From contig JAGMBW010000028.1 in the NCBI GenBank assembly GCA_023129535.1, forward strand, positions 1 to 32,407: 32,407 nucleotides of DNA. Direction: 5' to 3'. The notes under the pieces were generated by a model. That model did not search any database. It was not told where the DNA came from and worked only from the letters and a program-made list of their open reading frames with translations. The translations under genes were made by a program, and so were the position numbers. This document shows positions 20,907 to 32,199 of this stretch, piece by piece (the stretch's first letter is position 1; each line of letters starts with the position of its first letter). The stretch comes from Desulfobacterales bacterium. GTDB taxonomy: Bacteria; Desulfobacterota; Desulfobacteria; Desulfobacterales; C00003060.

Positions 20907-22490
20907 ATGCACCGTGTTATCAATAGTTGCTGCTCCCTTATCACACTTTTGTTAATCTGCTTGTGTTTCCCTCTCACTTTGCCTGCCCAACAAAGCGCCC
21001 TGAATTATTTTGTAGATGGTGTGGAGGCTTACGATATGGCTGATTACGAAGAGGCCATACGCTCGCTTGAAAAGGCCATCGAGTTAAAGCCCTCAAACCT
21101 TGAATTTCAATATTACCTCGGTCTTACCTATAGTGCGATGGGCAGAGGTGAGGATGCCCTTAAGGTCTTTGATTCCATTGTTAGGGAAGAGCCTGTCAAG
21201 TTTCAGAAGGCCTACTTTGAAATAGCAGCCCTCTATTCAAAGCAAAAAGAATATCAAAAGGCGCTAAATACGCTGAGTCTTGTGGAAAAAATCAGTCCGG
21301 GCGATTCCCGCATTTATCTTGAAAAAGGATACGCTTACAAGAATCTCCAGGATTATGACAGGGCCACAGGAAGCTTCAACAAGGCAAAAGACCTTGATCC
21401 TGGGCTGGCTCAGGTGGTCTATTACAACATTGGTGCGATCTATTTTGAAACCGAACAATTTGATCGGGCCGAAGATGTGTTCAAGAAGGCTATTGAGGTC
21501 GATCCCGAAACTGCTACGGCTGAGAATGCGCGGCAGTCGATCACAAATGTCCGGTCGGCAAAGAAGGCACGAAAGCCATGGTATCTGTCCGCCTCTTTTA
21601 CGTGGGGTTATGATGACAATGTGTTTTTTCAGGCCCTTGAGGCAGCCGATATAGTTAGGGAAGGCAGAGTCCTGGATAAGGGGGACGAGTTTCAGACTTT
21701 TCTTCTCGCCGGGGGCTACAAGTTCATTAACAGGAAGGATCTTGAAGTAGGTGCAGGCTATACGCTTTACTGCACCGGCTATGAGGAGCTGACGGATAAC
21801 AATCTCCTGGGACATATACCGTATATCTATCTTCAATACAACGAGCATCCTGTCTATTTCCGTGTCCAGTACGATTTTAGCTACTATTATGCCGGAGGGA
21901 GGCGAAATGGCCAGGACAAGGGATTTTACTTAACCTTTGGAGATAGCTCTGACGACACAATGCGCATGCACAGCATCATGCCGACCATCACGATCGTAGA
22001 GCCTTATGACTTGAGGAGCGAGATCACCCTCAACTATCAGGATAAGGAATATCTGGACGGGATAACGCCTGATGCCTGTCATTATTCAGGAGGGATAGTC
22101 CAATCTTATAAATTGCCCAATAGTGAACGCTATCCGCGAGTGGGCTACAAATACGGTTACGAAGACGCTTCTCCTGAAGAATCTTCTTATCAATATCACG
22201 AGGCTCTTATGGGGTTTTCGTCCCCCATCTCCTGGGGGGTCCGTGGCGATGCCTCTTTGACTTATGCGAGGACATATTACCACAGAAATCCAGATGTCGT
22301 AGCAGATGGGAAGCGTCGCGACAAAAAATATATGTTTGCGATCTCTTTGACCCGGCCCCTTTCTGAGCGGTTCCAGGTCCTATTTTCTTACAACTATACC
22401 CACAACAATTCAAATGTGTCAGATAATGAAATAGACCCGTACAAATTCAGAAAGAATGTATACACCCTGTCGGTTACGGGAATGTTTTAG
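20907..22490 (+). CDS. TPR protein with C-terminal outer-membrane beta-barrel
   Basis: A 527-residue exported protein. The chosen ATG follows GGGAGG with a six-base gap; an ATG 33 bases earlier lacks this. The signal peptide is about 29 residues (hydrophobic core L-I-T-L-L-L-I-C-L-C-F, end L-P-A). Residues about 30-210 hold five or more TPR units (Y-E-E-A-I-R-S-L-E-K-A-I-E-L-K-P, Y-Y-L-G-L-T-Y-S-A-M-G, Y-N-I-G-A-I-Y-F-E-T). From about 225 on, alternating aromatic strands (F-T-W-G-Y-D-D-N-V-F-F, V-R-Y-D-F-S-Y-Y-Y type) suggest a beta-barrel ending in the terminal Phe expected by the BAM complex. It heads a plus-strand run with the FecR and giant genes. Its precise function is unknown; a porin or assembly modifier is possible. 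Confidence 0.8.
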   Translation: MHRVINSCCSLITLLLICLCFPLTLPAQQSALNYFVDGVEAYDMADYEEAIRSLEKAIELKPSNLEFQYYLGLTYSAMGRGEDALKVFDSIVREEPVKFQKAYFEIAALYSKQKEYQKALNTLSLVEKISPGDSRIYLEKGYAYKNLQDYDRATGSFNKAKDLDPGLAQVVYYNIGAIYFETEQFDRAEDVFKKAIEVDPETATAENARQSITNVRSAKKARKPWYLSASFTWGYDDNVFFQALEAADIVREGRVLDKGDEFQTFLLAGGYKFINRKDLEVGAGYTLYCTGYEELTDNNLLGHIPYIYLQYNEHPVYFRVQYDFSYYYAGGRRNGQDKGFYLTFGDSSDDTMRMHSIMPTITIVEPYDLRSEITLNYQDKEYLDGITPDACHYSGGIVQSYKLPNSERYPRVGYKYGYEDASPEESSYQYHEALMGFSSPISWGVRGDASLTYARTYYHRNPDVVADGKRRDKKYMFAISLTRPLSERFQVLFSYNYTHNNSNVSDNEIDPYKFRKNVYTLSVTGMF

Positions 22491-22495
22491 CACTT

Positions 22496-22531
22496 CTAAG
22501 TGCCTAAAGTGAACTAAAGTGCCTAAAGTTG
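22496..22531. repeat. Short CTAAAGTGC-type 9-bp repeat
   Basis: Four imperfect 9-bp units (CTAAAGTGC/CTAAAGTGA) with one extra base in the middle, in the 60-bp gap before the FecR gene. Confidence 0.8.
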
Positions 22532-22550
22532 GACGTATAAAGGGGCAGTT

Positions 22551-23678
22551 ATGAACAGATCTAAGTTCGTCATAATTTGCTGCATTATTCTGGGGGTCAT
22601 GCTTTTAGTTTTGCCCTTTTCTGCTCATGCCGCTCAAAAGATCGGAAAGATCACAAGACTCACAGGCACAGCGGAGATACTCCGCGAAGGTATTCCAAGC
22701 CCGATTACTGTATCCGTGGGGATACCCGTTCAACTCCGTGATTTGATTGAGACCGGTGCAGATTCCAACCTTCGTATTGAACTTATAGACGGCAGCATTC
22801 TGAGCGTGGGTGAAGAGGCGGATCTCGACTTAGCTGAATTTGAATTCGACCCTGACGAGAAGAAGCGGAGCGCCCTCTTTGGAATGGACATAGGTAAAGT
22901 TCGCGTTTTTGCCAATGATCTTGTGGCCTTTAGACAGCGTGACTTTAACATCAAGACGCCCACGGCTGTCTGCGGTGTGCGGGGCACCCTGTTTTTGGTG
23001 TGGGTTAAATCAAAAACCATTACGCGGGTGGTTACCTTCGATAAACCGGTACATGTTGCCAATATACAAATGCCTGAAAAGTTTGTAGTTCTCACAAAAA
23101 ACTTACTAACCGATATCAAGAAAGGCAAAGTACCTACCAGACCGGTTCTTGCCACTCCGGAGATGCTCAGAGAATTACGAAAAGGGCTTGAAGAGGCGCC
23201 GACTGCTCCAGCGACTACAGAAACAACGGAGACGACGGAGGAAACTACGACCGAGGAGACCACGACAGAGGAAACGACTACCGAGGAGACCACGACAGAA
23301 GCAACTACCACTGAGGAGACTACTACCGAGGCTACAACAACGGAAGAAACTACTACTGAGGCTACTACGACTGAAGCTACCACAACGGAAGCAACGACTA
23401 CTCAAGCCACGACAACTGAGGCCACCACAACGCAAGCCACAACGACTACTGAAACAACGACAACCACGGCAGCAACTACAACTCTGCCTCCAACCACGAC
23501 TCAAGCTACTACGACGACAGCTCCAACCACAACAACTACAACTACTACGACAACGACCACAACAACGACGACCACAACAACGACGACCACGACGACGACC
23601 ACAACAACGACGACAAGTACATTTACGACAACGACCATACCTCTATCAACACTGCCGGAACCTCCGGGGACGCCTTAG
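22551..23678 (+). CDS. FecR-domain protein with long Thr-rich tail
   Basis: A 375-residue exported protein, ATG preceded by AAGGGG. The signal peptide is about 28 residues (V-M-L-L-V-L-P-F-S-A-H-A-A). Residues about 35-175 form a FecR-type domain: I-G-K-I-T-R-L-T-G-T-A-E-I-L, L-R-D-L-I-E-T-G-A-D-S, G-S-I-L-S-V-G-E, I-K-T-P-T-A-V-C-G-V-R-G-T. There is no sigma-factor partner or inner-membrane helix, so it is more likely a periplasmic or surface FecR-like protein than a signalling anti-sigma factor. From about residue 220 the chain is T-T-T-E-E and T-T-E-A repeats and then an almost pure Thr run, ending L-S-T-L-P-E-P-P-G. Such tails are often O-glycosylated stalks in surface proteins. Confidence 0.85.
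   Translation: MNRSKFVIICCIILGVMLLVLPFSAHAAQKIGKITRLTGTAEILREGIPSPITVSVGIPVQLRDLIETGADSNLRIELIDGSILSVGEEADLDLAEFEFDPDEKKRSALFGMDIGKVRVFANDLVAFRQRDFNIKTPTAVCGVRGTLFLVWVKSKTITRVVTFDKPVHVANIQMPEKFVVLTKNLLTDIKKGKVPTRPVLATPEMLRELRKGLEEAPTAPATTETTETTEETTTEETTTEETTTEETTTEATTTEETTTEATTTEETTTEATTTEATTTEATTTQATTTEATTTQATTTTETTTTTAATTTLPPTTTQATTTTAPTTTTTTTTTTTTTTTTTTTTTTTTTTTTTTSTFTTTTIPLSTLPEPPGTP
23215..23640 (+). repeat. Coding repeat: Thr-rich tail of the FecR protein
   Basis: About 140 codons, mostly ACN with GAA/GAG, GCN and CAA interspersed. The protein repeat is strong but all four Thr codons are mixed, so the DNA repeat is weak. Only short stretches, such as ACA-ACA-ACG-ACG-ACC, recur exactly. 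Confidence 0.9.
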
Positions 23679-23870
23679 GGGGCCAGATAAGGTTCCAGCC
23701 CACTCAATATGCCGGAATGGAGTCTATCCGACAGATCAACAATTCAGAACAGTCGAAGATTCCCTGTCCTGATTTATCGGGACTGCAGGGAGCTTCAATC
23801 AATATGGTGTAGAGAAAGAAAAAAGGGGTCTACATTCTTGACAACAGGCTCTCTTTTTAAGGAGAAGATA

Positions 23871-26800
23871 ATGGAGCCAAAAAGATTTCTCAAAACCACA
23901 ATCTCTGTGGCCGTGATTATCATCACAGCAGTTACCTTTACCGCAAGTCTCGCCTTAGCTCAAACGACCCCAAGTGAGTATATTCAGCAAGGGCGAAATT
24001 ATCTATCTCAGCAGACTATGCAGGGCGTAGTGGATGCCAATGCGAGCTTTTACGCTGCCCTTGAAATAGAACCGACTAATCCTGAAGCCAACTTCTTCTA
24101 TGCCCTCACTCGCCTTGGAGCCCTTTTTGACAATAATGTGAGCTATACTGCTAGTGCCCCGATTGAAAACATAAAGGAATTGCTTGACGGCTTCGGGGTA
24201 AGCACTGAAGGGAGGAACATATTCGACTGGACAGCTAAGTTCCCTGAAGATGCAGAGGGGGATATCATACTCCCCTCATACACTCCGTCTGGCCCAGCCA
24301 TTCAGGAATTCTTGCAATCCGTACTTATCCCAGAAATTGAAGCGGCGCTTGATAATCTTTCTATCATCGACGATACCTTCAGCATAATCTTGGATGACTC
24401 AGAGACGGGAGAGTATACTACTTATAACGTAGAGGTGGACTATGGTGACGTTCTTCTGTACAGATCGCTGCTCCATGCGGTAAAGGCTACAATTTTGATC
24501 ATATCTTCCTATGATCTTGATGGCGATATAGATGAGATAGTCGATAAGATCAATAATGACGTATTCAACATTAATAACGACCTTCTCGACGTATACCCGG
24601 ATTTCCTCAAGCTCTTAGCCGATGGCGACACTATGATCGGCCAGGCAAAGACCGCCATCCTTGCGGCCATCGATAGTTATAATGCTGCTTCCACTTTTAT
24701 GAGGGAAACAGAAACCGATGACCAGTGGGATGATCTGATAACCATCGATCCTGACGAAGAGAACGAGGAGGCAGCCTTCAGAGGCCTTCTTGCGGATATC
24801 AAAGATTCCTTGACCAACCAGCAGCCTGTAACCCTTGCAGAAATTGAAGAAATCTGGCAGTTGACTGACGATCAGGGCCGTATGGTTGTTATGTGGATTG
24901 ATAAGGACTTGCACGGCAACTTTATTGAGGGTGACTATTACGGCGTAGATAGCTGCGAATTTCTCTCTTGCAGCGGAGAGGTGGAGGGTTTCTCTATAGT
25001 TGACTCAACCGTGACAATTCAAACTGCCTGTGGTGGCTGGTGGCCGTGTACAGCCACACTCACAGGAACTTTAAGTGCTGATGGCACCCAGATCACATCC
25101 GGTAGTTATAATGCACAAAACCCTGATGAGAGCTGGTCCGGTACGTTTTCCGGCACAAGAACCAGCTTTGATGAAGATTCCATCCGTGTCGATTTCAGCG
25201 AGTTTTTTGACGACCCTATCAGCATTCGGGATTACTCGCCGGAATTTACTCACGACCCCTATACAGATGATATCCTCTTAAACCGTATAAGCTCTTTTCC
25301 GGATAGAACATTCTCGGGCATCTTTCCGGACGGCATAGTACCTGAAGAATATGATGTGTATATTGATAAGGTCATCATCTGGGGAGGAAACAGTGACAGC
25401 GGTCCATTTACGTTTTTCTCTTGCTTTGTAAACGGACTGGCACCATGGGATGCAGGATCGCTCACCGTGTACGGACCCGATGGTTTCAGATATGACTTTG
25501 ATATCGAGCAGGATATCAGAGCCCATTACAAATTTGGAACAGACTACAGGCACCAGGTATCAGAAACCCTGCCCGAGGGATGGTATGATTTTGACCTAAA
25601 GGACAAGGAAGGCCAAGAGTATGATGCGGATAAACATTTTACGCCCAACCTGATCAATGTGGTTGATATGTCTGCGGGGATTTCTCCGGCAGCCGGTGCT
25701 TACGTGAATACAATCACCCCCACCTTTAGTTGGACCCCTGTAACGCACGAAACGATCGGTACGCTGTATTACCGCGTTAACATCACGGATTGGAACCAGA
25801 AGGTGACTATCTACACCTCGGACAGGTCACCTGATACCAGTGTTACAATACCAGACGCATTTCTTGAGTCTAACACCGCTTACAAGTGGCAGGTCCAGGT
25901 CTTTGACAGCCAGAACGACATAACTGCCAACAACCTCTCATGCAGCGCCTGGAAAAGCTTTTCCACAGGCGACCCTGATGAGCCCTTAGCCATCGAATCG
26001 GCCTCTGTCAGGAGTAGAATATTTCCTGATAAGGATCAAACCCAGTTTCGCATCAGGATAAATGGGCCCGCCCCGGACGATGTGCAGTCCATAACCGTCA
26101 CGGGGGATGCCTTTTCCTATAGCTTTACCAGTGCCGATCTCTGGCAAGACGGCGACTATTATTATAACCATGATGGAATCCTCCCTGACGGCACCTACAC
26201 CTTTACAGTGGTAAATGATAGAAACGGCAATACCGTATCGGTAGATAAAGAATTCAATTTCAATCGCCTGCCCATCCCTGCGGATCTTTCAGTACCACAC
26301 CAGGCATACATCATCGAAACGACCATGGCGAGCTTTAGCTGGTTGTCTGTGACCGACGAGACAGCAAGCCCCCTTTATTATAGGATTGTGATCTTTGATT
26401 TCGGCGGGAAGCTTATTCATAAATCACAATGTTCAACAACAACCACGGCTACCGTGCCTGCCAACATTCTCAAACCCAACAACCCTTATTACTGGCGTGT
26501 TGTTGTATTTGATAAGGAGACAAATCCGGAAAATTGCTCCATCAGCGGGAATTGGAGCTTCTATGTTTCCGAGAAAGAGGATTCTGACAGTGACGGAATG
26601 GATGATACCTGGGAAGTAGAGAACTTTGGAGATCTTTCTCATGACGGTACAGCCGATACGGATTCTGATGGTCTGACGGATCTTAACGAGTTTCAAAACG
26701 GTACCGGTCCTAACGATCCTGACACTGATGGAGATGGCATACTGGATGGTTGGGAAGTTTCCAAGGGCCTCCAGCCATTACTAAATGATGCTTCTGAAGA

Positions 26801-29800
26801 CCCTGATGAGGATGGTTATACCAATATCGGGGAGTACCGGGCCGGATCTAATCCACAGGATACTAACTCTACGCCTCCGTCCCCGAGCGTTTCCTGCCCG
26901 CCATGGGTGGCCTTTGACCCGACGATTCCCCATGAGACATGGTCCGGGGCCACGGTGATCTTAAAAGGGATGGCCAAAGATTACGGTACGTCTCTGACCT
27001 ATGTATGGGACTTTGGAGACGTGTCAGCGACCAAAAGCGGGACAGTCGATGATCCCTACAACATTTCTACAACCCACGTGTACACAGGTGAGGTGGGTAC
27101 ACCATTTACAGCGACCCTGACGGTCACCGATGCCAATGGTAGGGCCGGTTCTGCCACCTTCCGCGTGGTAATCAGGGAGGACATGCTGAGCACCCGGATC
27201 AACAAGGCGATTGATGACGGCATGTGGTACCTTCATACCACATTATCCCGCTACGAGCAGGATGGTCATTCATATGGTTATTGGAGCGATTACTACAAGG
27301 TTGGTTATACCGGAGGCGTCATCCAGGCCTTTGAAAATCAGGGGCATCTTGCCGCTGGCAATGCGGATGAAAACCCTTACGTCGAGGATGTGCAAAGGGG
27401 GCTTAACTATTTGTTGAGTGAGATTAAATCTGTTTCTATCGGTCCTCAGGGCCCCGAGGGACAGCGCGATCCGGATGGAAATGCCAACGGCATCGGACTG
27501 GCCTGCTACGAGTCCCATCCGCTTTATGAAGCTGGCATTGCCCTCATGGCCCTGGCCAGCAGTGGCAGTCCCGACCAAATTGCTCAAGTAGGAGGGCCGG
27601 ATGTGGTTAATCGCCGCTTTGGCGACATCGTGCAGGATATGGTCGATTATTTTGCCTGGGCCCAGACCGACGAGGACGGAGAGGGAGAGGGTTTCGACCA
27701 TCGCGGTGGCTGGCGCTATTCTGCCAACAGCGGTGATGCTGATATGTCTGTGACGCAATGGCCGGTCATTGGCATGGAGGCGGCTGAGAAAAACTGGGGG
27801 ATTGTACCTCCGGCCTGGGTCAAGACAGAATTGAGGGATCATTTCCTCCTTTATGTCCAGGCCAGTGATCCTGCCGACATGTATCAAAAAGACTTTATAT
27901 ATAGAGACTTGGATGCAGACAATTATGTTAGTATTGGTGATTTGCGACTAACCGTGGTTAAGCTACCATGGGGTTCAATTGTTTATCCCTGTGAAAGCAC
28001 GGTAGCAGATGGCGATGAGGATGAGGATGTTTGGTCCGACCTTTGTAGTTTTGCATTTAGCGAAATGCATGCCGATCCGAATTCGAATTTTAAGTATGAT
28101 TGCGATGAGGCAATTTACCGTGACATGGATGAAAATGGTGCCGTGAGTGCAGGCGATGTTCGTTTGTCTGAAGCGGGTGGGTATTCATACGGTTCGGTAG
28201 TGGGTGCTGGAGATTCTGATGCGGGAACAGTGCTCATACACTTCAATTCTGATGAGAAGTTCCTGGATTACAATTACAACAGCGTATTTGACTGGCTTTA
28301 CGTTTACGGTGGATTTGGCTACGAGTATCCATCGGATTGGGTGAACCCCGGCAAAACCGGGGCAGGCATCGCCTGCAAGGCCTGGGTAGGTGTGGACGTC
28401 TCAGACAATACCGTCCAGATTGCCCTGGACTATATCGACGGGAACTGGAATCACTACGAACATATATTTTCATATGACGAAGGTGACCTTTGCGCAGATC
28501 TTTATGCCCTGTATGCCGTCACAAAGGGGATGCGGGCCTACGGGATCGAGAACATAGGTGAGCACGATTGGTACCAGGAATATGCCCAGTGGTTTGTGGA
28601 CTACCAGTACAACGACGGCCACTGGGAGGATGATGGCTACTGGGTAAATAGCGACTTAGCAACCGCCTGGGGCGTGCTGATCCTGACCCAGTCTGTTTTT
28701 AACCCCCCACCCATTGCTGTGGCTACTGCCACGCCACAATCAACTGGCCCGGGGCAGTCGATTACCTTTGATGCCTCGGCCTCTTATCACCTGAATCCCC
28801 AGCGTAGTATAGTTTTGTATCAATGGGATTTTGATGACGGCGATGGCCTCAACTGGGATCCGCCGGGTGCAACAGGCCAGGTGGTCACCCATGCGTATGA
28901 TCCGGTCCTGGCCGCGGGCGAGTCTATTTCGTACACAGTCACCTTGCGTGTGGTCGACGATGAAGACCAGGCAGATACCGTCACAGTCCATGTTGTTATC
29001 AGCAGAGAAAATCATCCGCCGGTTGCCGATCCTGGTGGGCCTTATGTCGTGGAGCTTGGGGAGGAATTGACACTGGACGGATCCGGTTCCTATGATCCGG
29101 ATGCGGCGGATAATATTGTATCCTATGCTTGGGAGCTTGATGGTGATCAAGATTTTGACGATGACAGCGGTTCTACTGTTGTCTGGGCGAGGAGTCAATT
29201 GGGTATCTTTGACATAGGCCTCAGAGTGACGGACCTTGCAGGATTAAGCCATACAGCGTGGACTACGGTTCGGGTGATCCTGCCTATCACGTCAACCCCG
29301 AATACGTCCGCCACAGAGGACGAACTCTATAGCTACCAGGTGACGGCCACTGGCGACGACCTTAGTTACAGCCTGCTACCACCATCCCCCGAGGGTATGT
29401 TCATAAATCCGTTGACGGGCGAGATAACCTGGATACCAACTGAGAGTGACGTTGGCGAGCACGAAATTACTGTGCGGGTCTCTGGTGGCGGTGGCTATTC
29501 GGATCAGACCTTCACACTGGCTGTTGCGGAGGTGGATGACAGGCCGACTCTTGAGATTGCCAGCGATCCTGTGCCCCTTTACGCCATGCCAGGTCGGGCA
29601 TACAGTTTGACACTATGGGGGGCAGATGAAGAAACTGATTGCCCTAATTTGGTTTTTGCCTTTGTTGGCACTTCCAACCCTCCTAATGGGATGACGATCT
29701 CACAGGGAGATTGTACCTCTGAGATTCGCTGGGTTCCGGCCGCAGGGGATGCCGGGTATACTCTGACCAATATCCAGGCCGAGGTCTTTGACAATGCCTT

Positions 29801-31703
29801 TCAGGCATCTGATCCGGTCTCCTTTGATGTTTGCGTGTTAGATCCCCTTGTGATTCAGCCCTATGTCCGGGTGCTGCTTCGCACAAACGGGGTAGATGTT
29901 GCAGAGGAGTTTATCATTGCAGGTGGTCTGCCCCACAGTTCAACAGCTTACTATTCCTATGAGCTGATTGATACTGAGAGTGAACAGGTCATAGATTCGG
30001 GCGAGATCTATGAGGAGAACGGGGAGTTCCGGTATAGCTTTTCCACGGTGGGCCGCAGTGGCACCTACCGGCTCAAGGTGACTGACGGGCTGGGCTTTAC
30101 CAGTGTCTCGGGACCTATTGTGATCAGGGATGTGACGATTACGCCAGTTGCCATGGATGATACCAGTCCCATTGACACCGCAACAGGAGACACTCGATCC
30201 GTGCAAGATACAGGCACGGTTTACAATGGGGCGACCATTGATATCCCTGCTGAGTCCTCCGAGGCTGAGGCATTCACATTGACCTTTATGCTGGTAACAG
30301 AGGGCCAGCCTTATACCTCAACGACGGCGCCTTTTGGTGATGTGGTAGAGCTCAAGGCCGAGGCAGAAGGAGAGGAGATCACCTTTACCAGGGCGATTGA
30401 AGTCACGTTACCGTATGGAAATATACCCGGTATTGACAGGCCTGAAGATCTCAGGGTTTATACCTTTGATCCAGATCTGGGCCGCTGGGCACCTGTTTTC
30501 AACTATTCTGTAGATACTGTCAATGAAACGATCACCTTCCGTGTCACCCATTTTTCTCTGTTTACGGTGGCTCAGCCAGAGGAGCTCAGTAGACCGATCA
30601 GTGGCGGCACCTTCACCAAGGACTACCGGATGATTGCCTTCCCGTGCCATCCGGATGAGCCTGATCTGGCGGCCAATCTTGCCGGCACGCTGGGGGGCTA
30701 TAACGATACCATGTGGCGGTGTTTTGCCTTTAACAAGAGCAAGCTGGGATACGATGAGGCCAACGACACAGGCTTTGCCAATACCTATCCCTTAAAGCCG
30801 GGCAAGGCATATTGGCTTATTTCAAGGGAGACCAGGACCCTTAATGTCAAGGGCCTTAGCCTCGACACCACCGCCCCCTTTGAGGTCACGCTGCATCCGG
30901 GCTGGAACATGGTGGCAAACCCATATAACACGGCCATTGACTCGACCAACACATATTTCAAGGTCAGTGCTGACGGCGTGACTTTTGAGGATCTGTCAAC
31001 CACTGCACTTACCGATAACTACCTGTATAAATTTGATCCTCACCAGGATGCTCATGGAAACACGATCTGGTACACTCATTTCACCATTGATGCTGAGCCA
31101 ATGCAGCCCTATGAAGGCTACTGGCTGTACAGCTACAGCTCATCTGATGTGATTATTCGTTTTGAGCCCAAAATATTGGTGCTGAACCAGACCAACGAGC
31201 CGCCCCTTTTCAATCGCATGATATGGCTTGCTCGCAGGTCTGTGCACAGGCTGATGAATGCTGTCTCTACTATCTGCCTGGCTGATAACGGAGGCGGTAA
31301 CCAACCACCGCCACCGCCGAGCAATCCTGGCACAAGCTCAAGCAGTATCGGCGCAACCAGTGCCGGAGGCGGAGGAGGGTGCTTCATTGCCACAGCAGCC
31401 TACGGGTCCGTGCTTCATTCCCATGTGAAGATACTAAGGGAATTCCGAGATATCTATCTGCTCACCCATGAGGCGGGAAAGAAGTTTGTTGCCCTCTATT
31501 ACCGTTATAGTAATTCCATTGCCGAACTGATTGCAGAGCATGCGTCCTTAAGATATGTAACGCGTATCCTGATCTTCCCACTGATCGCCTTTAGCGCCTT
31601 TATGCTTTATGCGAGTCCAATCTTGAAAGTCATTGTGATGATATCTTTGATGTGGGCTGCATGCTGGATTATGTGGCGGGAGTTCAGGAAAAAGGGGCTT
31701 TGA
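23871..31703 (+). CDS. Giant modular surface protein with CFI-box C-terminus
   Basis: A 2610-residue protein. The start follows AAGGAG with a good gap and gives a clear signal peptide (cut after residue 30, L-A-L-A); the frame is open upstream but without a signal. Modules in order: helical/TPR-like region (31-270); two fibronectin-like domains (about 600-700 and 800-900); thrombospondin type 3 calcium repeats (about 904-1004, [10 protein letters not shown]); PKD (1007-1102, W-D-F-G-D); alpha/alpha-toroid of prenyltransferase/squalene-cyclase type (1107-1610) interrupted by dockerin-like EF-hand loops (1337-1464); two PKDs (1612-1804); two putative-Ig/cadherin-like domains (1806-1993). A ZU5-like region (2110-2234) and an S-G-G-T-F / [11 protein letters not shown] module (2245-2430) follow. 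A Pro/Gly/Ser linker leads to the CFI box C2504-F-I-A-T-A-A-Y-G-S and a hydrophobic C-terminal segment with a basic end (2563-2610). Adhesion or polymer binding at the surface is likely, but unproven. Confidence 0.9.
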   Translation: MEPKRFLKTTISVAVIIITAVTFTASLALAQTTPSEYIQQGRNYLSQQTMQGVVDANASFYAALEIEPTNPEANFFYALTRLGALFDNNVSYTASAPIENIKELLDGFGVSTEGRNIFDWTAKFPEDAEGDIILPSYTPSGPAIQEFLQSVLIPEIEAALDNLSIIDDTFSIILDDSETGEYTTYNVEVDYGDVLLYRSLLHAVKATILIISSYDLDGDIDEIVDKINNDVFNINNDLLDVYPDFLKLLADGDTMIGQAKTAILAAIDSYNAASTFMRETETDDQWDDLITIDPDEENEEAAFRGLLADIKDSLTNQQPVTLAEIEEIWQLTDDQGRMVVMWIDKDLHGNFIEGDYYGVDSCEFLSCSGEVEGFSIVDSTVTIQTACGGWWPCTATLTGTLSADGTQITSGSYNAQNPDESWSGTFSGTRTSFDEDSIRVDFSEFFDDPISIRDYSPEFTHDPYTDDILLNRISSFPDRTFSGIFPDGIVPEEYDVYIDKVIIWGGNSDSGPFTFFSCFVNGLAPWDAGSLTVYGPDGFRYDFDIEQDIRAHYKFGTDYRHQVSETLPEGWYDFDLKDKEGQEYDADKHFTPNLINVVDMSAGISPAAGAYVNTITPTFSWTPVTHETIGTLYYRVNITDWNQKVTIYTSDRSPDTSVTIPDAFLESNTAYKWQVQVFDSQNDITANNLSCSAWKSFSTGDPDEPLAIESASVRSRIFPDKDQTQFRIRINGPAPDDVQSITVTGDAFSYSFTSADLWQDGDYYYNHDGILPDGTYTFTVVNDRNGNTVSVDKEFNFNRLPIPADLSVPHQAYIIETTMASFSWLSVTDETASPLYYRIVIFDFGGKLIHKSQCSTTTTATVPANILKPNNPYYWRVVVFDKETNPENCSISGNWSFYVSEKEDSDSDGMDDTWEVENFGDLSHDGTADTDSDGLTDLNEFQNGTGPNDPDTDGDGILDGWEVSKGLQPLLNDASEDPDEDGYTNIGEYRAGSNPQDTNSTPPSPSVSCPPWVAFDPTIPHETWSGATVILKGMAKDYGTSLTYVWDFGDVSATKSGTVDDPYNISTTHVYTGEVGTPFTATLTVTDANGRAGSATFRVVIREDMLSTRINKAIDDGMWYLHTTLSRYEQDGHSYGYWSDYYKVGYTGGVIQAFENQGHLAAGNADENPYVEDVQRGLNYLLSEIKSVSIGPQGPEGQRDPDGNANGIGLACYESHPLYEAGIALMALASSGSPDQIAQVGGPDVVNRRFGDIVQDMVDYFAWAQTDEDGEGEGFDHRGGWRYSANSGDADMSVTQWPVIGMEAAEKNWGIVPPAWVKTELRDHFLLYVQASDPADMYQKDFIYRDLDADNYVSIGDLRLTVVKLPWGSIVYPCESTVADGDEDEDVWSDLCSFAFSEMHADPNSNFKYDCDEAIYRDMDENGAVSAGDVRLSEAGGYSYGSVVGAGDSDAGTVLIHFNSDEKFLDYNYNSVFDWLYVYGGFGYEYPSDWVNPGKTGAGIACKAWVGVDVSDNTVQIALDYIDGNWNHYEHIFSYDEGDLCADLYALYAVTKGMRAYGIENIGEHDWYQEYAQWFVDYQYNDGHWEDDGYWVNSDLATAWGVLILTQSVFNPPPIAVATATPQSTGPGQSITFDASASYHLNPQRSIVLYQWDFDDGDGLNWDPPGATGQVVTHAYDPVLAAGESISYTVTLRVVDDEDQADTVTVHVVISRENHPPVADPGGPYVVELGEELTLDGSGSYDPDAADNIVSYAWELDGDQDFDDDSGSTVVWARSQLGIFDIGLRVTDLAGLSHTAWTTVRVILPITSTPNTSATEDELYSYQVTATGDDLSYSLLPPSPEGMFINPLTGEITWIPTESDVGEHEITVRVSGGGGYSDQTFTLAVAEVDDRPTLEIASDPVPLYAMPGRAYSLTLWGADEETDCPNLVFAFVGTSNPPNGMTISQGDCTSEIRWVPAAGDAGYTLTNIQAEVFDNAFQASDPVSFDVCVLDPLVIQPYVRVLLRTNGVDVAEEFIIAGGLPHSSTAYYSYELIDTESEQVIDSGEIYEENGEFRYSFSTVGRSGTYRLKVTDGLGFTSVSGPIVIRDVTITPVAMDDTSPIDTATGDTRSVQDTGTVYNGATIDIPAESSEAEAFTLTFMLVTEGQPYTSTTAPFGDVVELKAEAEGEEITFTRAIEVTLPYGNIPGIDRPEDLRVYTFDPDLGRWAPVFNYSVDTVNETITFRVTHFSLFTVAQPEELSRPISGGTFTKDYRMIAFPCHPDEPDLAANLAGTLGGYNDTMWRCFAFNKSKLGYDEANDTGFANTYPLKPGKAYWLISRETRTLNVKGLSLDTTAPFEVTLHPGWNMVANPYNTAIDSTNTYFKVSADGVTFEDLSTTALTDNYLYKFDPHQDAHGNTIWYTHFTIDAEPMQPYEGYWLYSYSSSDVIIRFEPKILVLNQTNEPPLFNRMIWLARRSVHRLMNAVSTICLADNGGGNQPPPPPSNPGTSSSSIGATSAGGGGGCFIATAAYGSVLHSHVKILREFRDIYLLTHEAGKKFVALYYRYSNSIAELIAEHASLRYVTRILIFPLIAFSAFMLYASPILKVIVMISLMWAACWIMWREFRKKGL
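27880..28262 (+). other. Dockerin-like EF-hand insertion within the toroid domain
   Basis: Two matching motifs, Y1344[17 protein letters not shown] and Y1416[17 protein letters not shown], place Asp/Asn/Ser at EF-loop positions 1, 3, 5, 9 and 12. A third loop, [12 protein letters not shown], directly precedes the second. The flanking protein is a toroid repeat on both sides, and the DNA of this stretch is visibly more A+T-rich, suggesting an inserted module. Confidence 0.65.
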
Positions 31704-31750
31704 CTTTGGTTCTGTTAACGAGGTGAGATTTCGGTTGAGTCAAATGGTTG

Positions 31751-31809
31751 CGGTTGCGCAGCTCGTTACGTCTCGCGTATTACGGTAACCGAAACGAGCA
31801 GCGCAACCG
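31751..31809. repeat. 17-bp inverted repeat after the giant gene
   Basis: CGGTTGCGCAGCTCGTT (31751-31767) and AACGAGCAGCGCAACCG (31793-31809) pair at 16 of 17 positions with a 25-base loop. There is no following T-run, so a factor-independent terminator is not supported; it may still end or stabilise the transcript. Confidence 0.75.
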
Positions 31810-31824
31810 AACAACTAATAACAA

Positions 31825-32016
31825 ATGATAGGGGAAGAAAAAGCCGGGACTATTGTTAGAGCCATTGAAGATATTGATGATCTGGCAACAAAGCAAGATA
31901 TACTCGTGCTAAGAAATGACATGCTTAAATTGAAGGTTGAGTTGATAAAGTGGAATGTCGGCACTATGGTTGCCATGACTGGTATCTTTGGTCTCCTGCT
32001 CAAACTCTTCGGGTAA
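31825..32016 (+). CDS. Small coiled-coil protein with C-terminal membrane helix
   Basis: 63 residues: a charged helical N-terminal part (A-T-K-Q-D-I-L-V-L-R-N-D-M-L-K-L-K-V-E-L) and a C-terminal hydrophobic helix (V-G-T-M-V-A-M-T-G-I-F-G-L-L-L-K-L-F). The A-T-K-Q-D motif and layout recall the C-terminal part of DUF1640/CCDC90-like bacterial proteins, which are usually longer, so this may be a short member or a remnant. No Shine-Dalgarno is visible. Function unknown. Confidence 0.5.
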   Translation: MIGEEKAGTIVRAIEDIDDLATKQDILVLRNDMLKLKVELIKWNVGTMVAMTGIFGLLLKLFG

Positions 32017-32064
32017 ATCTTCCTCTTGATTTGGATCTTCCTGAACCGCAACAGCGAGCGCATT

Positions 32065-32199
32065 CCCCGCAGGTTCTGCCTGACGGCAGTGCTTCGCGGG
32101 CTGCGGGGTTAGCGAGCGAATACAAAAATGACAAAATTCCTTACGGTCGAAGATTTCCCGCAGGTTCTGCCTGGCGGCAGTGCTTCGCGGGCTGCGGGG
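32065..32199. repeat. Two direct copies of a 43-44-bp palindromic repeat
   Basis: Copies at 32065-32108 and 32157-32199 differ at one base. Each has nested palindromes (CCCCGCAG...CTGCGGGG and CTGCCTGACGGCAG). The remaining bases of the right end, to 32407, show no credible gene: the frames over 31950-32342 consist of this repeat and low-quality translation. Confidence 0.88.

Noticed and set aside
22730-23772. Long frames in other phases over the Thr-rich region (Val-Ser-rich minus strand, Arg-Gln-rich plus strand)
   Set aside because: They are by-products of ACN-rich coding DNA; the FecR frame has a start, signal peptide and domain.
23709-23870. Longer N-terminus for the giant protein
   Set aside because: The internal ATG has AAGGAG upstream and is followed directly by a signal peptide; the extension would bury it.
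31751-31809. Rho-independent terminator after the giant gene
   Set aside because: The hairpin is good but the loop is long and there is no T-run after it.
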